64,000 nt of DNA from Diatrype stigma (GCA_022225965.2 JAKJXP020000006.1:682001-746000); one strand, 5' to 3'. Numbered from the stretch's first letter, positions 45,590-58,000 are shown. A program made the numbers and translations. The notes: a model not told the origin generated them from the sequence alone.

Positions 45590-46990
45590 TTATAAGCATG
45601 GGCGGGCGGGGAATGGTCCATCGCAAGGGCATTCGATCAAGCAGTCATATGGACTAGGCGTACGCATAGATATAAAGGGAGACATGGATGGGGGTGCAGC
45701 ATTACTACACATTTGCATTACAATTACGACAGGACACGGCGCAGCCGCCCCCTTACACGCATGACTTGTACATAAAATACTGCATAGGGATAAATCTGGA
45801 TGTACTATTGGAATCGAGACAACAACAGGCATCATAAACAAAACAGGCCATATTAAAACCATTACAAGACTCCCTGTGGACGTCAACGCCCAAGGGTCCC
45901 ATTGCATCGGTTCAACCATGCCCTGTATTAAACTAGTAGGCGCTGAGACGACCAATATGCCAAGCAAGGAGACGTAGGGTGGTTAATAGGCAACTGGTGT
46001 TGCAAGCACACAGGAAGGGCCGCATCAGGCGGAAATAAACCAGCTTCTTCCAAGGAATTGAAATCGTTGTGAGGGCGTGCTGTGTATGATATCTGCGATG
46101 CCTGCCCCAGCTTTTTAGTCTCCCTGATTCCAAGTAGCTTTCGCTTCCCCATGGAAGCTGAAGTTTTATATTTGCACTGATGTCTTGTGTCACATATCCA
46201 AGGCGATTCCATGCCTATGATGATTCGCTTTTGTCTTGAGAGCAGAAGCGACAGACCGTTCAATATGGCGGCCTTGGGGTATTACAGACGGCAAGGCAGC
46301 TAGACTTGTATAACCCGAGTAACCTATCAAAGACTAACGAATGCCTGCTTGCCTCAATGATAACTACCAAGCTTGGTCAAATCAGAGGGCTATCACAAGG
46401 GGAACAGGCTGGATTCATAAGGTGGAAATCCTTAAAGGTTGCCCAAGGCATCCATTCATCCATCCATTCATGTAGATAGAACCTTCGGCCGAGCTAGCAT
46501 TCACTTTTTCCCCCAATTCAATGCTTTCCTGCTTGTACTAAGTTGTAGGTAAAGTGAATTGTCATCCTACATCTGTCATAACACTCAGTTCAGACCACCA
46601 GAGATTGACAGCGAGTATTTGCCTAACACTGGACTTCGCCTTGTCCTACCCGGTATTGACAGCGATAAGAAACGAACTTCTCCGTATACAGCTTCTGTTC
46701 CACCGTACTTAGGTTACTACAGTGTGACAGTTTGTGCTGGAAAGGTAGGTAGGTAGGTATGTACGTCCATCTCGACTTGTTCGTTCCCTGACCACCCAAG
46801 TACCTACTTACTTATCTATCCTGGTCTCCTACTTGGACAACTTTGCCTTCACATACCTACTAGGTACCTAGGTTCATATCACACACATACATACCCCAGT
46901 TACACACTTCAGGACTCTAATACATCCTACATAATTAGTTGTAGCAACAACGGAACATCCTTCAATTGTCTGATTTCTTCTCGTTTCAGG
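45590..46990. other. intergenic DNA, no gene seen
   Basis: It contains the upstream region of the next gene with AGGT/ACCT microsatellites (46744-46875). A probable 5'-UTR splice acceptor (TTTCAG) ends at 46988-46989, directly before the next ATG. Confidence 0.6.
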
Positions 46991-49498
46991 ATGGACCGGC
47001 AACCTGGACATCAAAACAAGGCAGAGGTCATAGGTTACCGAAACAAGTACACATCCTTCGAGCAGCACCACGAGAAAGAAGAGGACCAGCAATCGGTAAA
47101 CGAAGCCAGCCCCGAGTCGTCTACAGCCGGAGACGAAGTTGGGATCCACCCTAAGAGGCTCTGTTGCCGCGTGATCGAGGATTCTACTGAAACCGTCCAA
47201 GACGACGAAGACGCCAACATGGCAGACGCCCCAGCAGCACTCGAGAAACAGGACCACGACACCGCCCGTGACGATGAAAATGACAATGGCAATAACAGCA
47301 ACGGCAACGGCGGCCATTGCCAGAACGGCAATGCCAAGGACATCGACGAGAACGACCCCATCTCGTCCCTTCTCCGCAAGGAGAATGAAGACGACCCGTT
47401 CGCCTGGGAATTCGAGTCGGATCGAATCTACGAGGGCCCGGCGGTCTCTCCGCCCGCGCACGTCCTATTCGCCTTCAACCACGTCGAAGAAGCCCAGCGC
47501 CTGGACATCCCAGAGCGGCCCGACAGCAAGACGGTGTGGTTTGAGCGGATGTCGGCAGCCCAGAGGCAGGCCCTGCTATCCTGCAAGCTACCCCGGGACC
47601 AGATCGCGCAGGCCTTTGCGCGCATGAAGGACAGGATCCAGATGGAGGCGCTGCAGGACAAGAAGCTCCCCGACACGCAGCGGTGGCGATCGGGGCAGGC
47701 AGCCATGCGATTCCCGCTGTCGCTGCAGTCGCCGATGGCGTTCGCGCCACCTGGCAGTAGTACCTACTCTCTCCAGTGCGGCATCAAGTTCGCGATGGAC
47801 CCGGAGCCGTGGAAGTTCGGACACGAGATGGAACGAGACGAGCCGCGGCATGTGAAGAAGTGGCAGGAGCAGCAGCAACAAGAGCAAGCGAAAAGACACC
47901 AGAAGTACCAGCAGCGAGATCTGCAGCACCGCCACCGCCACCAGCTCCCACAGCTTGATGCAATCATTCCACCACACCTCGGACCGGTCAACCCTGCAAC
48001 ATCTGTTACTGCGCCGGGAGGACTCGGCTTCCCTACCAGCAACGAGCTGCCTTGGCTCGCCTTTTCTGGCACCAGCTTGGCCGGAACACGAACACACCCG
48101 CTGGGAATCATGGGTTGCGAAGGCCGAACCATACCTCCACGCCCTATGCGTTCCCTATATAGATCACAGTCCCCATTTGTGAGGTATGCGCAGCTCGGTC
48201 GACAGCAGCACCTCCACCCGCGCATCTCGGCCGATGACTACTTCGACCGGTGGTCTAGAGTTAACATCTGGGAGGCTGCGACCGGTAGCAGCATACCGAG
48301 AGACGCTACTCTTCTCGCGTCCAGAGGAGAACGCTCCACTCCGTACAGGATGCATCCGTTTGCCACCGGTGCTCAGAGGGCCTCACCGGAAGAAGATTCC
48401 AGAAAACCAAGCTCCCTCATGGGGTGGAACGGCAATCTTTTTGGATATCGTGACGACGACAACCCGGTCATGCAGGTCGACAACGGTGTGGACTGGGAGG
48501 TGGCGAATGAGGCCAAGAAAAGGAACCTTTCCCATACGAAGAGCCAGAACAAGGAGAACGCGAGCTACTCGGAGGCTTCCGAGAAGAAATCGGGAGAGCG
48601 CGAAGGACATGCTACAGCAGCAATCGATACCGACGAGACCAACAACGGAAAGGACAACACGGCGGTTGACGGCCCATCGCAGCCCAACAAGAACAAGACG
48701 TCATCCCGAATCCTGGGGCCCGGTGCGGTCAATCCCTCGTCCTCGTCTTCCGGCGTCAACGTTGACGCCAACATGGACGTAGACGTCGATGCCGACAAGC
48801 TGGAGGCCCTCAAACACTCCAAGATGGCCCCTTGGGAAGCAAGTGAGTAATCCATCCCATCCCATCCCATCCCATCTCTTCTCCTTGTCCTTCACCCACA
48901 TCCCCCCTTCCCTCCAACCCCTACATCCCCAAACCCCACCTCAGTCATCCGAAACTGCCTCCCAAGCACACACACTACCCACGAACCACCAGCAGTCACT
49001 CACCCACTCACTAACCTACCTATTTCAACAGTGCACTCCTACCTCACGATCCGGCGCGCCGACTACGCCACCGCGCGCGCGTTCCTGCGCGCCTGCGGGC
49101 GCCTCCGCCGCCGCTGCCGCGCCGAGTGGGGCACGGCGCCGACGCGGTCGTTCGCCACGGCGCACCTGATCCGGGCGATGCGGTCGCACGCGCCGGCGCT
49201 GGCGGGGGCGCTGCTGCGCGCGTGGCGCGCGGGCCGCGTCGACTTCGAGGCCGTCGTCGGCGCCGTCTCGCGGTGGGACGACGAGGGGTCCGGCACGGGC
49301 ATGCAGATGGTGGTCGCGGGTCGCACGCTGGAGGAGTGGGGTCGTGCGGATGCAGAGAAGGGGAAGGGGAAGCACCGGTATACCAAGCGCGAGCTTACGG
49401 GGAGCCGGGATGAAGGCGCGCTGGGGCTGAGCGATGAGCAGGTCCGGGAGTTGGGGTTCGCGCAGGAAGGCCCGGATGCGTTTTCCTACGATGTTTAA
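46991..49498 (+). CDS. uncharacterised, largely disordered fungal protein
   Basis: I do not recognise this protein. Exon 46991-48842 and exon 49032-49498, separated by a 189-bp GTGAGT...CAACAG intron, give 772 residues. Residues about 1-130 are acidic, with Asn/Gly/Asp repeats. Residues about 130-300 look folded (DPFAWEFESDRIYEGP, EEAQRLDIPERPDSKTVWFE, MSAAQRQALLSCKLPRDQ). A Gln/His-rich linker and a long charged region follow. The second exon encodes an Arg/Ala-rich helical domain beginning MHSYLTIRRADYATARAF. This exon is extremely GC-rich (CG-dense) compared with the first. The ATG lies immediately after a likely 5'-UTR acceptor, which supports the start. Overall composition suggests a nuclear protein, but this is only inference. 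Confidence 0.65.
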
Positions 49499-50431
49499 CT
49501 AGCTGGTCATGGTCACGGTTGTGCTCGTTTCACATGGCATCATTGCGGGAACTAGCTGGCTCTTCAGCTAGGAATTTCCCTGAGAAAACAGTGGAAGGGG
49601 GGGGCTGTCAGGAGGTAGTAGGATTCGGTCATCAGGGTCAAGAGGATGATTTGTTCGTATCGCCAGTGAGAAGTCACGGAAGGCTTGGGAAGAACAGGAT
49701 CGTTGTTGCAGACTGCTTGAACACAACACAGACAGATGGACAAATACCACCCAGGAGAAGCACCCAAAATAGGAGAGAGCATAGCTAGGTACTTAGCCAG
49801 TCTGCAAGTATCATATTGCTAGACGGAACTAGACGTGTTATGAACATACCGTTACAGGTCATGCAGACAGGGAGACTTTGTTAATTTAGCCACCGAAAGT
49901 ACTTCGACTTGTAGCTACATTATTCACGAAGCACATCTGGTGTCTTCTGGATTGGGGCGAAGAATCTGAAAACATGCAGCTGTATGTGGTTCAAAGAGGT
50001 TGCAAGTTGCAGACGATCATTGAATCCAATTGCAGTTCATCAGTCGAGATTTCTAAATTATTGGGTACTAGCTGGTTACTGCAATATGTGCATACTCTTC
50101 TTTGCTGGGTTAGTGCTCATGACGAAGTTAGTTAAGCAGTACCTACTTTACTGTATTGTACTGTACTGTACTACCTACAATAGTGATCCGAGTGATCTAT
50201 CTTATCATCCCACCTTGTTTTACCCCACCATATATACCGGACCTAACTTCGTACATACACTTAGTTAGGTGCCCACCTAAGTCGAGTCCTATCCCGCATC
50301 GCGAAAGTTGCCTTACCCATCCGCCCATCCACCTATAACGCAGTAAAACCACCCGAGGTATTCGACCACAAAGTCAAGGCACATACAGTCGCATTTGTTG
50401 ACCGCAAGAGGAAACCGGCGAATAAGTTAAC
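49499..50431. other. intergenic DNA, no gene seen
   Basis: 3' region of the preceding gene and promoter of the PDCD5 gene. Short frames only. Confidence 0.6.
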
Positions 50432-51097
50432 ATGGAGGACGCTGAATTAGAGCAAGTGAGTACTGGTTTGTCGCAAAGCTACGAAAATAATGCGATAACA
50501 CCCCGCTTATGAACATTCCCAACGAAACAGATCCGCAAGGCTCGTCTCGAGCAGCTCAAGGCCCAAGGCGGCGGTAGTGGTGGCGGCGGCGGCGCCGGTG
50601 GTAGCCAACGAGGTGGCCCAGGTGGCCCGGAGCAGGCCGAGCAGCAGAGACAGTAAGTTTTCGCATGTTCTTTTTTCTCTATCAGCTTCGAGGGAGAAGC
50701 AATTGGCTAACCGGTATCACAATCTCCGTAGGCAAGAAGGTATGATCATACAGGTCCCTCTCCGCTTTTATCAAGATCCCTAGAGGTGTAGCTAACGCGA
50801 CGACTGCGACGACCACCAGCCGAGGCCCGCAAGTCGATCCTGAACCAAATCCTGCAGCCCGAGGCAGCGGACCGGCTGGGGCGGATCCGGCTCGTCAAGG
50901 AGCAGCGCGCGACCGACGTAGAGAACCGGCTGATCATGCTGGCGCGGACGGGCCAGTTGCGCCAGAAGGTCACCGAGGACCAGCTGAAGGAGCTGCTCAA
51001 CGCCATCGCCGATACCCAGCAGAGCGAAGAGAAGATCGTCGTCAACCGCCGCAAGGGCTGGGAGGACGACGACGATGACGACCTGTTCGATTTGTAA
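50432..51097 (+). CDS. PDCD5-family DNA-binding protein
   Basis: Four exons (50432-50455, 50531-50652, 50732-50739 and 50820-51097) give 143 residues. The protein starts MEDAELEQIRKARLEQLKAQ. A Gly-rich linker follows, then QQRQQEAEARKSILNQILQP and EAADRLGRIRLVKEQRA, the compact helical core that defines the PDCD5/TFAR19 family found in archaea and eukaryotes. The C terminus has the usual RRKGWEDDDDDDLFDL acidic tail. The third exon is only 8 nt (GCAAGAAG). It is required to restore the conserved RQQEAEAR sequence and the frame, which supports it strongly. PDCD5 proteins have been linked to apoptosis control and chaperonin binding in animals. The fungal role is poorly defined. Confidence 0.9.
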
Positions 51098-51450
51098 GGG
51101 GAGGATGGAAGAGAACGGATGCTGTGGGGTGGGCTTACATCATCCGCGAAGGAACGGGAAAATCGTGAAAAAATTGATTGCGCGAGATGCGAAAGAAGGG
51201 AAGGGAAGGAAAAGAAAGGGTCAAGCACGAGGGACAGATACGGCATGGCATGGCGTTATTCTGGGTTACTATCAAGCGATGAATATGCGATATGATGTGG
51301 TGCGCTGCGATGCGATGCAAGGCTGCTAGCACGACATGGTGATGCCTCGATAGTTTACATTAATATACAACTATGGACATGGTTCTAAGTGCTTTCGGAG
51401 AGTCACCTATTCCCTTCACATTGCTTTTCTTCCTTCCCATCTATAATAAC
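51098..51450. other. convergent 3' intergenic region between PDCD5 and COQ4
   Basis: 353 bp between facing stop codons. It contains a short GCGATGC microsatellite and presumably both polyadenylation regions. No gene. Confidence 0.7.
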
Positions 51451-52545
51451 CTACTGAGCAACAGCCGCACTCTCCCCAGCCTCCTGGACAGGGACAGGAC
51501 CAGTACCAGCACCAGCACCAGCAGCTGCTGCCGCCTTCCTCTTCCTCTCCTCGCGCTCGGCCTTCCTAATACTCCTCAGATCCGGGGGCGCCTCGATGCC
51601 CAGACGGGCGCGCAGCTCGGCCACATCGGTCTCCATCTCGCGCTCCCAGTAGACGTTGATGACCTCGTCGGCGCGCAGGCCGTTGCGGACGGCCCAGGGC
51701 CCGTAGACGGCCCAGAAGCGGGCGCGCTCGGCGGGCTTCAGGGTGGCGACGGCCAGCGTGGCCAGGCCCGTCATGGGCAGCAGGGTGTTGGCGAACTCGA
51801 AGGCCTTGAGGGCGACCTCGCCCTCGCGCACGGTGGGCAGGCCCGTCAGCGCGTGCAGGAAGTCGTGCGACTCGCGGTACCGCTGCATGACGTAGGCGGC
51901 CTCGGCCCCGCCGTCGACGTACCGCACCGCCGCGCGCGTGTCGGGCGTCACGCCCTCGCGGTCCAGCCACGCCGCGTACACGGCGCCCAGCGTGCCCGGC
52001 GCGAGTGTCCGCAGGTAGGGAAGGTCCAGCGACGTCGACGTGATCCGCGGCCGCTCGCGCAGGATCCGCCGCCCCGACGGCGACGATAGCATGGCCCGCC
52101 GCAGCCGCTCGAGGAAGTACGGCGACGCCGTCGTCTCCCCCACCACCGCGATCAGGTCCCCGCGCCGCGGGTCGAGGAACGACAGCACGCCCGACCCGAG
52201 CGCTAGGCAGGCCCGCTCTATCCCCGTGAGCGGCACGTGGCCGGGGTAGTCGGGCGGCGGGCGGTTGAGCACGGAGAAGGGCCGGCGGGATAGTGGTGGT
52301 GCCGGTGGTGGTGGTAGTGCTCCGCCATATCGCTTTGGTTTCCTTGTTGCTAACGGTTGTGTTACTGGTAGCCGTGCATATGACGACTGTGAACGTGAAT
52401 GTAATAGGGACGACGGTGCCGATGGCGGAGATAGTCCGGCTGCTGCCGCAGTGGGCACGACGTGGTAAGTGCTGCGGGGTATGTGTTTACTGGCGCTACT
52501 TCTGCCGTCGCGGAGACAGCGTAGACAGGTGGTCGGGCCTTTCAT
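51451..52545 (-). CDS. COQ4: COQ4, ubiquinone biosynthesis protein, mitochondrial
   Basis: A single exon of 364 residues. The first 90 residues are rich in Arg, Ser and Ala with few acidic residues, fitting a mitochondrial presequence ([13 protein letters not shown]...[10 protein letters not shown]). The rest is the COQ4 domain: [20 protein letters not shown], then [12 protein letters not shown], which carries the family's HDxxHx(11)E metal-binding motif (the final E in TVREGE). The segment [20 protein letters not shown] is also characteristic. COQ4 scaffolds the CoQ synthome on the matrix side of the inner membrane and is needed for coenzyme Q head-group modification. The C terminus extends beyond the domain with an Ala/Gly-rich tail of about 45 residues. 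It is convergent with the PDCD5 gene. Confidence 0.95.
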   Translation of the reverse strand: MKGPTTCLRCLRDGRSSASKHIPRSTYHVVPTAAAAGLSPPSAPSSLLHSRSQSSYARLPVTQPLATRKPKRYGGALPPPPAPPLSRRPFSVLNRPPPDYPGHVPLTGIERACLALGSGVLSFLDPRRGDLIAVVGETTASPYFLERLRRAMLSSPSGRRILRERPRITSTSLDLPYLRTLAPGTLGAVYAAWLDREGVTPDTRAAVRYVDGGAEAAYVMQRYRESHDFLHALTGLPTVREGEVALKAFEFANTLLPMTGLATLAVATLKPAERARFWAVYGPWAVRNGLRADEVINVYWEREMETDVAELRARLGIEAPPDLRSIRKAEREERKRKAAAAAGAGAGTGPVPVQEAGESAAVAQ

Positions 52546-53168
52546 CTTTGCAAGCCCTTGAAGTAGGGTGTAGACAGCGGCACTGAGGGGCTCTATATAT
52601 GGACCAAGGAGCTTTCCTGTATGACCGCGAAGGCTTCAATCCTCGAGTCAATTTGATGACGATCGGACGAGTGAGTGGATTGCAGCTTGATAGGTGCATA
52701 TCCAAGCTCTTCCTAGTCAGCGAGGGTGCAATGCAATTATGGAGGCTATCGGAGCCATTAAAACCCCTGTAATGCCGACCTTCCATGTGTGACGATTCCA
52801 GAGCTTCGGATTGGCTAGTGACTACCCCAAGCTGCCTCGGCTTTAGCTTTATTTGGCCTAGTCCCTCCCTATCCCGGCCTCTTGGTTCCGTTCCTTACCT
52901 ACCTAGGTGACGTTTACCTACGTCTAGGCTTTCACGGGGGCGGGCTTCCACTGGTTCTTCCACCAAATTCTTAAAGCCGAGCTTCTCCATCCGGTCCCTC
53001 CTCTACTAGTAATTTCTTCCAATTGTTTGCCTCCAATTCCAATCCAACCCATAACTTACTCCGGCAAACCGTACATCATCACCACCATCACCTCGAATCA
53101 ACAATCCCTCGTCACCAACAAACCCACCCGACCACCCACACTCACACTCACACGCACATCTATCAAAT
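52546..53168. other. divergent promoter region between COQ4 and MIX17-like genes
   Basis: About 620 bp separating two outward-facing genes for mitochondrial proteins, and probably a shared promoter. It includes (CACA)n and CATCAC repeats close to the MIX17-like start. Confidence 0.6.
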
Positions 53169-53740
53169 ATGGCTCGTAACCGATCCGCCGGCCGTCCCGC
53201 CGCTCGCCCCAGCGTCCCGTCCCGCCCGGCTCCCGCCCAGGCCCAGCAGAAGCGGCCCGCGACGACCTACGCCCCCGCGCAGGGCGCCCAGCACGCGCCT
53301 CCCGCGGCCGCCGCCCAGGCGCCTGCTGCTGGATCGCAAGGCCCGGGTCTCTTCGGCCAGATGGCCAGCACGGCTGCGTATGTTCCCCTTTTCCTCTCCT
53401 GTCCCCCGAGATATGCACGAAACTGTAGCATGATCTCAAGTAAGCTGACCATTTGCAATGCTTATCGTTGGTTTGTGGGTGAAACAGTGGTGTAGCAGTC
53501 GGTTCCTCGATCGGCCACGCCATCGGCGGCATGTTCGGCGGCGGCAGCAGCGAGCCCGCCGCGCCCCAGCAACAGGAGCAGGTGCAGAGCTCGGCGCAGC
53601 AGCAGCAGTGGGGCAACAACTGCGCGGGCGCCACCCAGAACTTCACCAAGTGCCTCGACGACAACCAGGGCAACATGCAGATCTGCGGCTGGTACCTGGA
53701 GCAGCTCAAGGCTTGCCAGTCCGCCGCCAGCCAGTACTGA
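53169..53740 (+). CDS. MIX17: MIX17/CHCHD2-like twin-CX9C mitochondrial protein
   Basis: Two exons (53169-53377 and 53488-53740; 110-bp intron) give 153 residues. The N terminus MARNRSAGRPAARPS is basic and lacks acidic residues, suiting mitochondrial targeting. A Pro/Ala/Gln-rich linker precedes GSSIGHAIGGMFGG, the small-residue hydrophobic helix of CHCHD2/CHCHD10 proteins. The C-terminal CHCH domain has two CX9C motifs, CAGATQNFTKC and CGWYLEQLKAC. These form the disulfide-bonded helical hairpin oxidised by Mia40 in the intermembrane space. Yeast Mix17 and human CHCHD2 share this layout. It stands head to head with COQ4. Confidence 0.92.
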
Positions 53741-54171
53741 GCTGATCTGAGCTGAACGGACAGTTGAGTAGCGGACCAAGCCAAGTGTACTTTACCTCCA
53801 GCGTGGGGGGATGAAGGGAGTCGAGGATAGAAGGAAAGAAGAAGAATAGGGGCAGAAAGGGGAAGGCCTTTAGCATATTGTACCGGCGATTGCGTCCTAG
53901 GAATGCGCAAAGGAAACCTCCGGGACAGAAGACTCAGCCGACAACAATATTGCTACATTCAGAAGATAGGATGGAATCTCAACTAAATACTAGTTGTTAA
54001 CAAACCCCTCTTCATTGTAATACAATACAGCGATTCCATGATGAATAATCCGCACTGGAATACCACGTGTTATGCTTGATACCCGTTATCCCCGTATATT
54101 AATCGCTATCATAGAACCTTTCGCCCCAAAAATAAATTGAACTATAAACGGTGCATAGGCAGCCGTATTTA
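53741..54171. other. convergent 3' intergenic region
   Basis: 3' regions of the MIX17-like and UBX genes. No gene seen. Confidence 0.7.
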
Positions 54172-56059
54172 TCAACGGCTCTCTGCATTTCCATCATCGT
54201 CGTCCTCATCTCTACGGGGTTCGAAATTCAGCTGTAACTCATTTGTTAGCAAAATGAAGCAAGAAGAAATAATAAGGCTCGTCATCACAAAACGCCCGTG
54301 GTAGATAGAAAAGTGGGAAGGCGAATAGGATAAAGATGGGCGGGGGAAGGGGGAGGAGAACTCACCGAGTTCCCATTATACAGCTGGGCATCCCGCCTCT
54401 TCTTGCGATCCTCCTCGTTCTCGAACCCCCGGATCCGCGACCGCGACCCAGCAGCGGAGGAAGACGGAGGCAGGTCGTCCATCTCGATATCCTCGCCACC
54501 CGTACTTCGGTTACCCCCCTCGCCCCCTCTACGCTGCCGCCGACCGCCGCCGACCAAGAACCGAACGATCACGCCCCAGATCCCAGCCAGAAGCCCCACG
54601 ACGGCCACCAGAGCGCGCCAGACCGGGTTCCCGCGGCCGCCACGCCCGTACGCCGAGGCGAAGCGGGGCACGGGCACCAGCACCAGGGTGGCCGAGGGCG
54701 CGAGGCCCAGGCTCTCCAGGGGCTCCGACTCCTCGGCGGCGGCGATGGCGCGGTTGGGCAGCGGTGTCAGGACGACGCGGAACGTGTAGGGCGCATCTCC
54801 GTCTTCATCGCCGGTGTTATCGTTATCGCGGCGCGCGCGATCGATCCACGGCCGCACGTCGGTCGCTAGACTGGCGGAGGCCGGGAAGCGCGCGCGCATC
54901 GTCGAGCCCGAGAAGAGGCGCACTTGGAGGTTGCAGTGCTCGTGTTTGCGCTGCTGTTGGCGTTGCCTGCTGCTGCTAGTGGTCGGGCTGCTGGGAGAGG
55001 GGACCGAGGGCGACGCTGTCGCCTGTGGTGTCGCTGAGGGATCTGCCTGCGCCTGTGCGAGCAGCCTGGCCTGGCGATCCTGCGCTTCGCGCTCCTTGCG
55101 CTCGCGCCGATCGTCCTCGATGCGTCGGAGGATGCGCCGTCGCTCTTCGGCTGCCTGCTGCTTGCGCTGTCGCAGCTCGTCTGCGTACTTGCGCTCTGCG
55201 GGGTTGAGGTTCGTCGTGCCACTGCCGCCGCTGCTGTTCTCGTCTATATCTTTTCGCGCCTTGGCCCGCGCTTCCGCCTCCTTTCGAGCCGCTGCCTCCT
55301 TCGCCTTCTTGTCCGCTTCTAGTCGCTTTGCGCGTTCTGCTAGGGCGGCTTGGACTTGGCGCGCCCGGGCGTCCTGGGGCGCGCTTGATGATGAGGCATC
55401 GTTGTTGTCTTCGCCATGTACGGCAGCTGGTGGTGCTGGTGCAACTTGGGTTGCTTGCAGGGTTTGACCTGTTGAGGTTGAGCCGCCAGCTTGTTGTTGC
55501 TGCTGCTGGTTCTGATTAGGCGGTGGACTTAAAGCTGCCCGTGCTCTGCGAAGGAATTCCTCCTTGGACGTTCCGGCCGCAATGTACTCCCTAAGCTGGC
55601 CGTTGCTGCACCAGGTGTAAGCAAAGGTTCTGGACCCCTAGGCATTCGCGAATATAGACATACTGTATAATAACTACTGTAGGCTTTCGCGGCACAGGGA
55701 ATAGTGCCTCAAGGAAGCCGGCTTCTTGCGATCCCGCTTGCAGCCGCAAGGCTACCGCCTGGCTCTCAAGGGCCGGTTTCACCTGTCATGCGTATTAGCA
55801 ATCTGAAATGAGATAGACAAAAGAGAAAAAGAAGCGAGGAATAACATACGTCTTCGTCCGTCAGAAACTCGGTTTCCCATGTCTGACTCTCGCTTTCGCC
55901 ATCTACCCGGCTGTCAGTGGGCTGAACTGACTATACCTATACCATTTGCATTTGGATAAAGCTGGGGTCGAAGTACGCACCGGTCACGAAACAGACGACC
56001 AGTTTTGACTCTTGGAGAGCGGTATTGATGCCCTCCTGCAAGCTGCCCTGGAAGAACAT
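54172..56059 (-). CDS. UBX-domain protein, UBXN4/erasin-like
   Basis: Five exons (56059-55981, 55902-55850, 55782-55664, 55605-54366 and 54231-54172) give 516 residues, and all phases agree. Residues 1-105 form a thioredoxin-like domain (MFFQGSLQEGINTALQESKL, LVVCFVT, PRKPTVVIIHNGQLREYI). A Gln/Ser-rich linker is followed by a highly charged coiled-coil stretch (about 150-260). A UBX domain (about 311-400) begins LQVRLFSGSTMRARFP. Its TPLPNR loop takes the place of the FPR motif that binds Cdc48/p97. A hydrophobic segment, VVGLLAGIWGVIVRFLV (about 420-437), could anchor it in the ER membrane, as in UBXN4, which recruits p97 for ER-associated degradation. The tail ends LNFEPRRDEDDDD. The ER role is inferred from layout. 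Confidence 0.9.
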
Positions 56060-56560
56060 GGCGGAGAGGTTTTGTATATCGTGTATCTAACTAAGGATCT
56101 AGGTAGATGATACCCAGGTAGGTACTCTACCCGGCAGGGACTTATAGTTCGCGGGGATATATATTAGACACGACTTGCCGATAAACACTTCCAAAGTTCA
56201 GCTTGCACTTCAGACTTTATATAGGCACGAGGAGTTGAGAAGTCGATGTCGATGTGAAGATGCATTAGAGCCCGAGATGAAGTTGACCAAGTGCAGTGCA
56301 GGCAAGTCTTCCATATGGCCACGCAGCCACGGCACCTGAGACCCTAAGATATTACAGCGAATGAAATATGATTGGCTACAACGATATTACGTAGTGCAGC
56401 AGCAGCAGGACGTAGGTATGTATATACATACATACTACCTAACTAGGTATATCCGTAGTTAGTGCTAGATCCCTGTCTCCGCCGCAGACATACCTGTACG
56501 TATTGCAACTAACCCCAATTACCTAATTATCACTAATCTAGTTAAATATTAAGTTCTTAG
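56060..56560. other. promoter region of the UBX gene up to the AT-rich block
   Basis: Normal-composition DNA with ACCTAGGTA motifs. A sharp change to AT-rich sequence occurs at about 56560-56570. Confidence 0.6.
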
Positions 56561-58000
56561 GGTTTTTGTTATAATTATTACTTAAAAGAAAGAAAAAAAA
56601 AGAAAGAAAATAAAAGGTTTTTTAACTTATATTTAAATATAATACAATTATAAAAGTAAATTTCTTAGGAATTTATTTCTTATTATTTAATTAATCGAAT
56701 GCCTTAGTTTTAGCATTTATTGCCTTAAGGATTTATATTATTCCCTTTTTTTAATTAAATCGTTCTCGATTATCGTAAAATTTTCCCTTTTAAATAAGCG
56801 CCGACGATTTTATTTTAAAAGCCGTTTATTAGCGTATTAAAAACTTTTTACGAAATATCCGTTTTTTACGTAAATTAAAAATAAGTTAATGCCGTTATAT
56901 TTGTTTTATAATTATATTCTTTTTAGGCTTCGTAAATAATAAGTATTTTCTTAATAGCAATTAGTAATAATTTAAGGCTTATTATAATACGGTTCGTATT
57001 TTTTTTTACATTAACGTATGTAAAAAATCCAATTATTAAGGGCATAAATACGAATTAAGCTTTTTTTTCCCTAAAGATATACTTTTATTTAATTTTACGA
57101 AATCTTTATATTATTAAATCGTAACCTAACTAACGGTATTTCATATTATTTTATTAATCGGCGTTCGTTTTTAATTTCCTTTTTTTCTGTTAGTTTACGA
57201 ATATATTCGGAATATTTGATCCGGGGTTGTTTTTAAAAAGGTTAAGTGCCGTATAATAAAAAAAAAAGGCTATAATTATTTGGCTTAAATATTCGATTAT
57301 ATATCGTTATAATACGTTGAAATAATTTATTAAGGTTTTTTGGCGTTAAATTTGCTGCGTATTTTCGAATTATAATATGTTTCAGGTTTTAATTAATTTT
57401 TTTAACCTTATCGTTATTTTTGGGTTTTACGGATATAACTGGTTTTATTTTTATATTATACGTTTTATTTTATTTAATGGCGGCTTCGTTTATAAAGGCC
57501 TTTTCGTTATTATTAATTCATTTTTTTAAATAACCAAAAATGGTTCCGATTTTATCGAATATAAGAATAATATTAACGAATTAAGTAATCGGCATAATTT
57601 TAACTTTAACCTATTTTATTACGTATTTAACGGTAACGAAAATATGTAATTTATTTATTGCCATATAATTAATCGTTTATCGTATAAAAAAAACGAAAGA
57701 TTATATGGGATTTAAATCGAGCAAAAAAGGATTCGGCTTTTTTATTAATTAATAATTCGAACATTTAACCGTAACTTATTATGTTACAAGTACGATTTTT
57801 AAATGCCAGAATTACTTTTGGGCTTTTCGAAATATAATTCCGATTATATAATATTCTTTTTCGTAATGGATTTTTCTTAGTTGTATTAAAAGATTATCGT
57901 ATTTTAGAATTTTTTGCAAAATTTATACGTTTATTACGGTGCCCTTAGGATATAAAGAATTATTCGGAATCTTTTCGTATGTTATTGTTTTATATAATTT
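56561..58000. mobile_element. RIP-degraded AT-rich repeat of unknown class
   Basis: About 1.4 kb of very AT-rich DNA with dense stops in all frames. TA dinucleotides are in excess and CpA/TpG are scarce, as in RIP-mutated DNA. I found no terminal repeats and could not assign a family. It directly abuts the LTR element at 58001, which may have inserted into it. Confidence 0.6.

Noticed and set aside
49063..49413. Alternative frames over the GC-rich second exon of the uncharacterised gene.
   Set aside because: Very high GC content removes stops in all frames; only the frame joined by the intron continues the upstream exon.
54336..55467. Long plus-strand frames opposite the UBX gene (up to 217 codons).
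   Set aside because: They are antisense shadows in a GC-rich coding exon; the minus strand has the recognisable domains and consistent introns.
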